A stretch of DNA of 64,000 nt from Falsirhodobacter sp051195255 (GTDB taxonomy: Bacteria > Pseudomonadota > Alphaproteobacteria > Rhodobacterales > Rhodobacteraceae). This document shows positions 1 through 7,353 of this stretch, in pieces. The notes under the pieces were generated by a model. It was not told where the DNA came from, did no database searches, and was given only the letters and a program-made list of their open reading frames with translations. The translations under genes were made by a program, and so were the position numbers. The stretch is from positions 124,001-188,000 of the forward strand of contig NZ_JBNJLK010000004.1 in assembly GCF_051195255.1 (NCBI RefSeq), in the 5' to 3' direction. Numbering within the stretch: position 1 is the stretch's first letter; each line of letters opens with the position of its first letter.

Positions 1-2
1 GC

Positions 3-1388
3 GAGAACCTGACCGGGCGCCAGTTGCGGCTGGCCCGTCGCATCGCCGCCAAGCACAACATCCAGGCATCGTCCGACCACATGGCGGTCATCCTGCTGCG
101 CCGGTCGGGGATCGACCCGTTCCAGCGCGCCTCGTTGATGGATCTGGTCGTGTCCAGCCGACAGGCGGAAACGGGAACGCCGAACCTGCCGCAGAAGATG
201 CAGCCGATCCAGCTTCCATCGACCGAACAGCGGGCCCAGGAAAGCCACCTGCGCGAGCTGCGCCAGATCCAGCAGGACATCGCGCGCCGTCGCCAGCGCA
301 AGCTGATGCTTCTGGGCCTGCGGCTGGCCTTCTTCGTGCTGCTGCCGACCATCATCGCCGGCTACTACTTCTATGTGATCGCGACGCCGCTTTATTCGGC
401 CAAGTCCGAATTCGTGATCCAGACGTCCCAGAACCCGACGCAGCCCAGCAGCAGCATGCTGTCCACCTCTCCGCTGCAGGTGATCCAGGATTCCATCGCC
501 GTCCAGGGCTACCTTCAATCGCGCGAGGCGATGGAACGGCTGAACACCGACCTCGGCTTCCGGGAGCATTTCGCGTCCGAAGAGATCGATCCGCTCCAAC
601 GCATCCCTGAAAGCGCAACGATGGAGGATGTGTATTCCGTCTACAAACGTAACGTGAAGATCTCGTTCGACCCGACCGAAGGCATCACGCGGATGGAGGT
701 CATCGCCGAGGACCCGCAGACCGCCGTCGCGTTTTCCGAGGCGCTGATCGGCTACGCCGAGGAGCAGGTCGACCAGTTGACGCAGCGGATGCGCGAAGAC
801 CAGATGCGCGGCGCCCAGCAAGGCTACGAGAATGCCGAGCAGGCCATGCTGACCTCGCAGCAGAAGATGGTGGAGTTGCAGGAGCAGTTCCGCATGATCT
901 CCTCGGACGTGGAGGTGTCGCTGATCACCTCGCAGCTTTCCACCCTGAACTCCCAGCTTCTGGAGGAGCGGCTGTCGCTGCAGCAGATGCAGTCGAACGC
1001 CCGTCCGAACGAGGCGCGGATGCAGCCCGTGCGCGCCCGCATCCAGCGTCTGGAGGATCAGGTGACCGAACTGCGCGGCCGTCTGACCGCTTCCAGCGGC
1101 GGGGATGAATCGATCGCCCGCCTGCAGGCGCAACTGGCGCTGGCACAGGGCGACGTGGAAATGCGGCAGATGATTTTGGGCGAATCGTTGCGCGCCATGG
1201 AAACGGCACGGGTGGAAGCCGCCCGTCAGACGCGGTATCTGTCGCGCAACGTCAATCCGGTTGCGCCGGATGCCGCCGTCTATCCCCGCGCTTTCGAGAA
1301 CACGCTGGTATCTTTGCTGGTGTTCCTCGGAATCTATCTGATGATCTCGATGACTGTCGCCATCCTGCGCGAACAGGTCTCCTCGTAA
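3..1388 (+). CDS. kpsE: capsule polysaccharide export protein, KpsE/BexC/CtrB family (5' end outside window)
   Basis: This is the inner-membrane and periplasmic adaptor of an ABC-type capsule exporter, which in this family couples the KpsMT-like transporter to the outer-membrane channel. The frame is open to the left edge, so the start is missing; 461 residues are visible. A transmembrane helix lies at about visible residues 101-124, followed by the family-typical PLYSAKSEFVI stretch. A long Gln/Glu-rich coiled coil (about 250-400) and a second transmembrane helix close to the C-terminus complete the usual two-helix, large-periplasmic-loop layout. kdsA starts 11 bases downstream, which fits a group-2-like capsule locus using Kdo. 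The symbol is by family; the upstream kpsM/T/D partners are not in the window. Confidence 0.85.
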   Translation, partial: ENLTGRQLRLARRIAAKHNIQASSDHMAVILLRRSGIDPFQRASLMDLVVSSRQAETGTPNLPQKMQPIQLPSTEQRAQESHLRELRQIQQDIARRRQRKLMLLGLRLAFFVLLPTIIAGYYFYVIATPLYSAKSEFVIQTSQNPTQPSSSMLSTSPLQVIQDSIAVQGYLQSREAMERLNTDLGFREHFASEEIDPLQRIPESATMEDVYSVYKRNVKISFDPTEGITRMEVIAEDPQTAVAFSEALIGYAEEQVDQLTQRMREDQMRGAQQGYENAEQAMLTSQQKMVELQEQFRMISSDVEVSLITSQLSTLNSQLLEERLSLQQMQSNARPNEARMQPVRARIQRLEDQVTELRGRLTASSGGDESIARLQAQLALAQGDVEMRQMILGESLRAMETARVEAARQTRYLSRNVNPVAPDAAVYPRAFENTLVSLLVFLGIYLMISMTVAILREQVSS

Positions 1389-1399
1389 AAGGACCCAAG

Positions 1400-2230
1400 A
1401 TGAAAACCGTCGACATCGCCGGCCTCCGCGTCGGCAACGATCTTCCTTTGTGTCTGATTGCAGGCCCCTGCCAGCTGGAAAGCCTGGACCACGCCGAAAT
1501 GATCGCCGGCCGCATGGCCGAGATCTGCGCGGCCGCCGGCGCCCAGTACGTGTTCAAGGCCAGCTATGACAAGGCCAACCGCACGTCGCTGAACGGGCGC
1601 CGCGGGCTGGGGCTGGAAGCCGGTCTGGCCGTGCTGGAAAAGATCAAGGCCAGCGGCCTGCCCGTGCTGACCGACATCCACGACATCGCGCAAGCGCGCG
1701 AGGCGGCAAAGGTCGTGGACGTGATCCAGATCCCCGCCTTCCTGTGCCGCCAGACGGACCTTCTGGTCGCGGCGGGGGAAACCGGGGCGGTCGTGAACAT
1801 CAAGAAGGGCCAGTTCCTCGCCCCCTGGGACATGGCGAACGTGGCCGAGAAGGTGTCCTCCACCGGCAACGACCGCATCCTGCTGACGGAACGGGGCACG
1901 TCCTTTGGCTACAACACCTTGGTGGCCGACATGCGTGGCCTGCCGACGATGGCGAAAACCGGCTACCCGGTCATCATGGACGCCACGCATTCGGTGCAGC
2001 AGCCGGGCGGACTGGGTGGTGCTTCCGGCGGGCAGCGGGAATTCGCACCTGTGATGGCGCGTGCGGCCGTAAGCCTCGGGATCGCGGGGGTCTTCATCGA
2101 AACGCACGAAGATCCGGACAGCGCCCCTTCGGACGGGCCGAACATGATCCGGCTGGACCAGATGCAGGCGCTTGTCGAACGGCTGATGGCGTTCGACAAG
2201 CTGGCCAAGGCGGATCCGATCCGCGTCTGA
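1400..2230 (+). CDS. kdsA: 3-deoxy-8-phosphooctulonate synthase (KDO-8-P synthase)
   Basis: It condenses phosphoenolpyruvate with arabinose-5-phosphate to Kdo-8-phosphate in the cytoplasm, supplying Kdo for lipopolysaccharide and for capsule linkers. The 276-residue protein has full family length and shows the substrate-binding motifs GPCQLES near residue 22, TDIHD, ATHSVQQPGG and FIETHEDPD. The Cys in GPC (residue 24) is the position that marks the metal-dependent class of KdsA; the metal-independent class has Asn there. The gene sits 11 bases after the capsule-export gene and is probably cotranscribed. That leaves open whether it is the only kdsA or a capsule-dedicated copy, which cannot be decided here. 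Confidence 0.95.
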   Translation: MKTVDIAGLRVGNDLPLCLIAGPCQLESLDHAEMIAGRMAEICAAAGAQYVFKASYDKANRTSLNGRRGLGLEAGLAVLEKIKASGLPVLTDIHDIAQAREAAKVVDVIQIPAFLCRQTDLLVAAGETGAVVNIKKGQFLAPWDMANVAEKVSSTGNDRILLTERGTSFGYNTLVADMRGLPTMAKTGYPVIMDATHSVQQPGGLGGASGGQREFAPVMARAAVSLGIAGVFIETHEDPDSAPSDGPNMIRLDQMQALVERLMAFDKLAKADPIRV

Positions 2231-2234
2231 GGCC

Positions 2235-2495
2235 TTAGATCCAGCCGGTGATCTTCCCGGCTGTGGTGCCCGTCGCAAGGATGCGGCGGGCGAACATCGG
2301 ATAGGTGCCGACGGGCAGTTCCGCCGTGGTGTAGGTGATCCCGTCCGAGCTAACATACCGCACGATGCCCGCCAGCCCGATCGTCAGGGCACGTACATCC
2401 TCCGCCAGGTCCACGGTATCGGAGGGCGCGATCGCCACGGCCCCGAAGGCGGCAGCGGTCACACCCTTTTCAACGCCTGCAAATCTGTTGGCCAT
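2235..2495 (-). CDS. spike-base-like protein (gene transfer agent head spike GhsA / RCAP_rcc01079 family)
   Basis: The 86-residue protein follows the pattern I associate with the RcGTA head-spike base family: a short N-terminus, PSDTVDL (about 25-31), a VRALTIG strand, a DGITYTTAELPVGTYP hairpin and a closing ILATGTTAGKITGW strand. It should be a small all-beta protein. A good ribosome-binding site (AAGGA, 7 bases upstream) supports the start. It ends 4 bases after kdsA, convergently, next to capsule-export genes. In Rhodobacter capsulatus the GhsA/GhsB spikes let RcGTA particles bind the recipient capsule. No GhsB-like fibre gene is visible in this window. The assignment rests on motif recall, not a search, so the family could be a broader phage-derived one. 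Confidence 0.6.
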   Translation of the reverse strand: MANRFAGVEKGVTAAAFGAVAIAPSDTVDLAEDVRALTIGLAGIVRYVSSDGITYTTAELPVGTYPMFARRILATGTTAGKITGWI

Positions 2496-2607
2496 CTTTG
2501 ATCCTTCTTGCTGACAGCGGCTTTTGCCTGACGGTCAATCTGTCGCAAGAAGATGACTCGGGTCCGAAGGTGCCGTGCGGGACCTTCACACCTTGTTAAG
2601 GTCTGGC

Positions 2608-2775
2608 TTATTCGGTCTGGTTGACCCCTCCGCCATCCGCGTCGTTGCCCTGCGGGCCACGATCGGCGAAGAAGGACGTGGCCACGATGGCGATGATGCC
2701 CACGATGATGATCGCAAAAACGATTCTCATCGGTCCACGCAGGCCACTCTTGCCGGTTTCGTCATTGCGTTTCAT
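2608..2775 (-). CDS. small single-pass membrane protein, unknown function
   Basis: A 55-residue protein with a polar N-terminus (about 16 residues), one strongly hydrophobic helix (FAIIIVGIIAIVATSFF, about 20-36) and a Gly/Asp-rich polar tail. I chose the start at 2775 because AGGAAGG lies 8 bases upstream; an in-frame ATG at 2796 has no such site. It lies between tRNA-Val(TAC) and the spike-base-like gene on the same strand. I do not recognise a family. Codon usage and the ribosome-binding site favour a real gene. Confidence 0.55.
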   Translation of the reverse strand: MKRNDETGKSGLRGPMRIVFAIIIVGIIAIVATSFFADRGPQGNDADGGGVNQTE

Positions 2776-2856
2776 GGTGCCGCCTTCCTGGGACATTGCG
2801 CATAACAGCGCCTGTCAGACGGCTTTGGTTCCACCGCAGGGGGGAAGTATCCGTCA

Positions 2857-2932
2857 TGGTGGGCCGTGACGGGCTCGAACCGCCGACATTTTCGGTGTAA
2901 ACGAAACGCTCTACCAACTGAGCTAACGGCCC
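2857..2932 (-). tRNA. tRNA-Val (anticodon TAC)
   Basis: Read on the minus strand, the 76-base sequence folds as a standard cloverleaf with GGGCCGT/ACGGCCC acceptor arms. The anticodon loop TTTACAC is flanked by TTTCG/CGAAA, giving TAC, and the CCA end is encoded. It follows tRNA-Val(CAC) in the same orientation, only 13 bases away. Confidence 0.95.
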
Positions 2933-2945
2933 GCACGTATCGGGA

Positions 2946-3020
2946 TGGTGGGCGATGAGGGATTTGAACCCCCGACATCTTCGATGTGAACGAAGCGCTC
3001 TACCACTGAGCTAATCGCCC
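2946..3020 (-). tRNA. tRNA-Val (anticodon CAC)
   Basis: A 75-base minus-strand cloverleaf with GGGCGAT/ATCGCCC acceptor arms, anticodon stem CTTCG/CGAAG, loop TTCACAT (anticodon CAC) and an encoded CCA. It begins 18 bases after the HU-like gene and may be cotranscribed with it. With the neighbouring TAC isoacceptor it forms a tandem tRNA-Val pair. Confidence 0.95.
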
Positions 3021-3038
3021 GATGCCGGGGGTTTAGCC

Positions 3039-3392
3039 TCACTCCTCGTCGTCTGCAAGAGCCTTTTTCGCGGTTTTCGCATCCGTGTTCTGCGGACGCA
3101 GTTTCAGCGTGACGACGCCGTTCTCGTCGTTGCGCTTGATCACGCGCAGCCGGCCCAGCGGAGGCAGGATCAGATCGTCCCCCGCCGTGATCCTCGCCTG
3201 GATCGCCACCAGAAGGGCGTCGATGATCGGGCGTGCTTCCTTGCGGTTCTTGCCCGTGGCTTCCACGACCATGTCCACCAGATCCGGCAGCTTGGTGACC
3301 TCCGGCGCTTCCTTCGGCTCCACCTCGGGTTCGGGCTGCGGCGCCTTTGCCTTCGTCGCGCGTGCGGTCGTCTTCGTGGCCATGCTGTTCAT
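3039..3392 (-). CDS. HU-family DNA-binding protein with N-terminal extension
   Basis: A small nucleoid-associated protein of the HU/IHF fold. The HU-like core runs from about residue 35 (DLVDMVVEATGKNRKEARPIIDALLVAIQ is split across the helices) to a beta arm with LPPLGRLRV and a basic end. A disordered Ala/Lys/Pro/Glu-rich tail of about 30 residues precedes it, longer than in classical 90-residue HU. Two in-frame ATGs compete (3392 and 3383). Neither has a strong ribosome-binding site, so the start is uncertain by three codons. It lies directly downstream of lon on the same strand, the same order as lon-hupB in enterobacteria, but a lon terminator separates them. Confidence 0.8.
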   Translation of the reverse strand: MNSMATKTTARATKAKAPQPEPEVEPKEAPEVTKLPDLVDMVVEATGKNRKEARPIIDALLVAIQARITAGDDLILPPLGRLRVIKRNDENGVVTLKLRPQNTDAKTAKKALADDEE

Positions 3393-3440
3393 CCCAAACG
3401 TGACAATCTTTCAGGACGATACCGCTTTTTCAGGCCGTGA

Positions 3441-3471
3441 AAAGAAAAAGACGCGCCCGAGGGCGCGTCTT
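3441..3471 (-). terminator. Rho-independent terminator of lon
   Basis: On the minus strand, AAGACGCGCCC and GGGCGCGTCTT form a perfect 11-bp stem, with the arms only two bases apart. It is followed by TTTTTCTTTTC. It begins 6 bases after the lon stop codon. Confidence 0.9.
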
Positions 3472-3476
3472 CCGGA

Positions 3477-5882
3477 TCAGTGTGCCGTTTGCTGATGCAC
3501 CGGCTGCTCGGCGATCCTGCGGGCCGCAGCGGCCTCCTCGGCCGCCTCGTCCCATTCCACCGGCTCCGGCGCCCGCACCAGCGCTTCGCGCAGAACCTCG
3601 CGGACATGGGTCACGGGGATGATCTTCAGCCCCTGCTTCACGTTGTCCGGGATCTCCGCCAGATCCTTCTCGTTCTCCTGCGGGATCAGCACCGTCTTGA
3701 TGCCGCCGCGCAGCGCCGCAAGGAGCTTCTCCTTCAGCCCGCCGATCGGCAGCGCGTTGCCGCGCAGCGTGACCTCACCTGTCATGGCGATGTCCTTCTT
3801 GACGGGGATCCCCGTCAGAACGGACACGATGGACGTCACCATCGCCAGACCCGCGCTCGGACCGTCCTTCGGGGTCGCCCCTTCCGGAACGTGCACGTGG
3901 ATGTCCATCGCCTCGAACTTCGGCGGCTTCACACCCAGCTCCGGAGAGATGGAGCGGACATAGCTGGAGGCCGCGTCGATCGACTCCTTCATCACGTCGC
4001 CCAGCTTGCCGGTCGTCTTCATCCGGCCCTTGCCCGGCAGGCGCAGCGCTTCGATCTGCAACAGCTCCCCCCCGACCGAGGTGTAGGCCAGTCCGGTCAC
4101 GACACCGACCTGATCCTCCTTCTCGGCCAGACCGTGACGATAGCGCGGCACGCCCAGGAACTCCGCCACGTTGGCTTCCGTCACCTCGACCGACGGGGTC
4201 TTGCCCTTGACGATCTCGGTCACGGCCTTGCGGGCCAGCTTCGCCAGTTCACGCTCCAGGTTCCGCACGCCGGCTTCACGGGTGTAGGACTGGATCACCT
4301 CGGTCAACGCGCCGTCCGTGACCGAGAATTCGCTTTTCTTCAGCGCGTGGTTCTCGATCTGCTTCGGCACGAGGTGGGTCTTCGCGATCTCGCGCTTCTC
4401 GTCCTCGGTATAGCCCGACAGCGGGATGATCTCCATCCGGTCCAGAAGCGGGCCCGGCATGTTGTAGGAGTTGGCCGTGGTCAGGAACATCACGTTCGAC
4501 AGGTCGTATTCCACCTCAAGATAGTGGTCCACGAACGTGCCGTTCTGCTCCGGGTCCAGCACCTCCAGCATGGCCGAAGCCGGGTCGCCACGGAAGTCCT
4601 GCCCCATCTTGTCGATCTCATCCAGAAGGATGAGCGGGTTCGTGGTCTTGGCCTTCTTCAGCGCCTGGATGATCTTGCCGGGCATGGAGCCGATATAGGT
4701 CCGACGGTGGCCGCGGATCTCGGATTCGTCACGCACGCCGCCAAGGGAAATACGGATGAACTCGCGCCCCGTCGCCTTCGCGACCGACTTGCCAAGCGAG
4801 GTCTTGCCCACGCCCGGGGGACCGACGAGGCACAGGATCGGCCCCTTCAGCTTCGTCGCACGCGCCTGCACCGCCAGATATTCAGTGATGCGTTCCTTGA
4901 CCTTCTCCAGCCCGTGATGATCGGCATCCAGCACGGCCTGCGCCTTGCCGATGTCCTTCTTCACCTTGGACTTCACGCCCCACGGCACGCCCAGAAGCCA
5001 GTCGAGGTAGTTCCGCACGACGGTCGCCTCGGCGCTCATCGGGGACATGGACTTCAGCTTCTTGATCTCGGCATCCGCCTTGTCGCGCGCTTCTTTCGAA
5101 AGCTTCGTGGCGGCGATCCGCGCTTCCAGTTCGGCGACCTCGTTCTGGCCGTCCTCCCCGTCGCCGAGTTCCTTCTGAATGGCCTTCATCTGCTCGTTCA
5201 GATAGTACTCGCGCTGCGTCTTCTCCATCTGGTTCTTGACGCGGCTCTTGATGCGCTTCTCGACCTGAAGAACGCTCATCTCGCCCTGCATGTGACCGTA
5301 GACGCCTTCAAGGCGCTGACCCACGTCCAACGTTTCCAGCAGCTTCTGCTTCTGCGCCACGTCCACGCCCAGATGACCGGCCACAAGGTCGGCCAGACGT
5401 GCGGGATCGGTCGATTCCGAAACGGCCGACAGCGCCTCTTCGGGGATGTTCTTCTTGATCTTGGCGTAGCGTTCAAATTCGTCGGCCACGGCGCGCAGCA
5501 TGGCGTCCACCGTTTCCTCGCTTCCGGCCACTTCGTCCAGCGTTTCGGCATGGGCCTCGAAGAAGCGGTCATTCTCGACGAAGTCGGTGATGCGCACGCG
5601 CGACTTGCCTTCGACCAGCACCTTCACGGTGCCGTCCGGCAGTTTCAGAAGTTGCAGGACATTGGCCAGAACGCCCGTGCGATAGATGCCATCGGTGCCC
5701 GGATCGTCAACGGAGGGGTCCATCTGCGACGACAGCAGGATCTGGCGATCCTCGGACATGACCTCTTCCAATGCGCGCACCGACTTCTCGCGGCCCACGA
5801 ACAACGGAACGATCATGTGCGGGAACACCACGATGTCGCGCAGCGGCAACACGGGGTAACTCGGAGCAAGTGTCTCGTTCAT
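3477..5882 (-). CDS. lon: ATP-dependent endopeptidase La (Lon)
   Basis: Lon is a homo-hexameric AAA+ serine protease that degrades misfolded and regulatory proteins in the cytoplasm. The 801-residue protein has the N-terminal LON substrate-binding domain (YPVLPLRDIVVFP), a coiled coil, and an AAA+ module with Walker A GPPGVGKT near 350 and Walker B LILLDEIDKMG. The C-terminal protease domain carries the catalytic Ser in DGPSAG near residue 676, with the dyad Lys downstream. I placed the start at MNETLAP because AAGGAC lies 5 bases upstream. Longer in-frame starts to 5951 lack a site and would overlap the promoter. Confidence 0.97.
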   Translation of the reverse strand: MNETLAPSYPVLPLRDIVVFPHMIVPLFVGREKSVRALEEVMSEDRQILLSSQMDPSVDDPGTDGIYRTGVLANVLQLLKLPDGTVKVLVEGKSRVRITDFVENDRFFEAHAETLDEVAGSEETVDAMLRAVADEFERYAKIKKNIPEEALSAVSESTDPARLADLVAGHLGVDVAQKQKLLETLDVGQRLEGVYGHMQGEMSVLQVEKRIKSRVKNQMEKTQREYYLNEQMKAIQKELGDGEDGQNEVAELEARIAATKLSKEARDKADAEIKKLKSMSPMSAEATVVRNYLDWLLGVPWGVKSKVKKDIGKAQAVLDADHHGLEKVKERITEYLAVQARATKLKGPILCLVGPPGVGKTSLGKSVAKATGREFIRISLGGVRDESEIRGHRRTYIGSMPGKIIQALKKAKTTNPLILLDEIDKMGQDFRGDPASAMLEVLDPEQNGTFVDHYLEVEYDLSNVMFLTTANSYNMPGPLLDRMEIIPLSGYTEDEKREIAKTHLVPKQIENHALKKSEFSVTDGALTEVIQSYTREAGVRNLERELAKLARKAVTEIVKGKTPSVEVTEANVAEFLGVPRYRHGLAEKEDQVGVVTGLAYTSVGGELLQIEALRLPGKGRMKTTGKLGDVMKESIDAASSYVRSISPELGVKPPKFEAMDIHVHVPEGATPKDGPSAGLAMVTSIVSVLTGIPVKKDIAMTGEVTLRGNALPIGGLKEKLLAALRGGIKTVLIPQENEKDLAEIPDNVKQGLKIIPVTHVREVLREALVRAPEPVEWDEAAEEAAAARRIAEQPVHQQTAH

Positions 5883-5953
5883 CTTCGGTCCTTTCGCAGG
5901 AAGGCTCTGGTCCCGTCCATCGGCAACGCCCGACCTTCCCCGGCTGAGCACCC

Positions 5954-5982
5954 TATCTGGTGGCGCACCTGTCCCAAGTCAA
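5954..5982 (-). promoter_or_regulatory. putative lon promoter
   Basis: On the minus strand a -35 TTGACT (5977-5982) and a -10-like CAGATA (5954-5959) are 17 bases apart, about 70 bases upstream of the lon start. Because lon is often heat-shock controlled, an RpoH promoter is an alternative reading. The -10 is poor. Confidence 0.35.
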
Positions 5983-6031
5983 CCACATGGGCAGAACCAA
6001 GAAGGAACATAGCGCGCCCTTCACGCAGGCG

Positions 6032-7159
6032 TCAAAGAGGTTCTATGTCGCCCTGCGCCCGCATGGCGTGGAACTCTGCCACGAAGGCCGGAAGGCGTTG
6101 CGCCGCGATCGCGTCGCGCAGCCCCTGCATCAGTTCCTGATAGTAATGCAGGTTGTGCCAGGTCATCAGCATGGAGCTGATGATCTCCCCCGCGCGCATG
6201 ACGTGGTGCAGGTAGCCGCGGGAATAGTTGCGGCAGGCGGGACAGGTGCAATCCTCGTCCAGCGGGCGGGGATCGTCCATGTGGCGGGCGTTCTTGATGT
6301 TGATGACGCCGCGCCGCGTGAAGGCCTGGCCCGTCCGTCCCGAACGCGACGGCAGCACGCAATCCATCATGTCGATGCCGCGTTCCACCGCGCCCACGAT
6401 GTCGTCGGGCTTGCCCACGCCCATCAGGTAGCGGGGCTTGTCGGCCGGCAGCATGCCGGGGGCATAGTCGAGGACATCGAACATCATCTCCTGCCCCTCG
6501 CCCACCGCAAGCCCGCCGACGGCATAGCCGTCAAAGCCGATGGCTTGCAGCTTTTCGGCGCTTTCGGCACGCTGGTCGGGGAAGACGCTGCCCTGCTGGA
6601 TGCCGAACAGCGCGTGGCCCGGCCGGTCACCAAACGCGTCGCGCGACCTCTGGGCCCACCGCATGGACAATTCCATCGACCGCCGCGCCGTTTTTTCATC
6701 GGCCGGGAATGGTGTGCATTCGTCGAACGCCATCACGATGTCCGATCCCAGCAGCCGCTGGATCTCCATGCTCCGCTCCGGCGTCAGGTGGTGGGACGAG
6801 CCGTCGATGTGGCTCTTGAAGCGCACCCCCTCTTCCGTCAGCTTGCGCAGGGCCGTCAGGCTCATCACCTGGAAGCCGCCACTGTCGGTCAGGATCGGAC
6901 GGTCCCAGTTCATGAAGCGGTGCAGGCCGCCGAGGCGGTCGATTCGTTCGGCCGTGGGGCGCAGCATCAGGTGATAGGTGTTGCCCAGAAGAATGTCGGC
7001 GCCCGTGGCGCGGACGTTTTCGGGCAGCATCGCCTTGACCGTGGCGGCGGTGCCGACGGGCATGAAGGCGGGGGTGCGGATCTCGCCCCTCGGGGTGTGG
7101 ATCGTGCCCGTGCGGGCCTTCCCGTCCGTGGCGTGAATGTCGAAGCTGAAACCTGTCAT
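6032..7159 (-). CDS. tgt: queuine tRNA-ribosyltransferase
   Basis: Tgt swaps guanine-34 in GUN anticodons for preQ1, on the way to queuosine. The 375-residue protein has full family length. It shows TDSGGFQVMSL with the base-binding Asp, the GVGKPDDIVGAVERGIDMMDCV segment (split here across the nucleophile loop) and the C-terminal zinc site CTCPAC followed by a His-rich turn. The start at 7159 has AAGGAAGG 4-5 bases upstream, so I rejected a 37-codon extension. It is divergent from dctA, with a 194-base intergenic region. Confidence 0.96.
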   Translation of the reverse strand: MTGFSFDIHATDGKARTGTIHTPRGEIRTPAFMPVGTAATVKAMLPENVRATGADILLGNTYHLMLRPTAERIDRLGGLHRFMNWDRPILTDSGGFQVMSLTALRKLTEEGVRFKSHIDGSSHHLTPERSMEIQRLLGSDIVMAFDECTPFPADEKTARRSMELSMRWAQRSRDAFGDRPGHALFGIQQGSVFPDQRAESAEKLQAIGFDGYAVGGLAVGEGQEMMFDVLDYAPGMLPADKPRYLMGVGKPDDIVGAVERGIDMMDCVLPSRSGRTGQAFTRRGVINIKNARHMDDPRPLDEDCTCPACRNYSRGYLHHVMRAGEIISSMLMTWHNLHYYQELMQGLRDAIAAQRLPAFVAEFHAMRAQGDIEPL

Positions 7160-7353
7160 GTCCTTCCTTTGCTGCAAAACGCGCGATTTTGGAAGAGGTG
7201 CGGTGCAGCTTGGCCACATCCGCCCGCAGAACGTGATGCGAGCGTCTGCCCGGCCAGAGAAAAATTGCACAAGCCGCTCAAAGCGTATAACCGCTTACGA
7301 CCACTCTGACCGTACGCGGCAGGTTGCGAATGGGGACTTGAGGAGGACATCCA

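Noticed and set aside
2596..2610. CtrA-like TTAA-N7-CTTA near the spike-base gene
   Set aside because: It has a mismatch, lies partly inside the end of the neighbouring small gene, and its distance from the spike-base start is too great to argue control.
3480..6140. Long plus-strand open frame opposite lon
   Set aside because: Shadow of lon: low-complexity His/Leu/Arg-rich translation, no ribosome-binding site, no recognisable domain.
7160..7353. Sigma-54 promoter for dctA
   Set aside because: No TGGC-N7-8-TGC-like pair with correct spacing was found in the leader.
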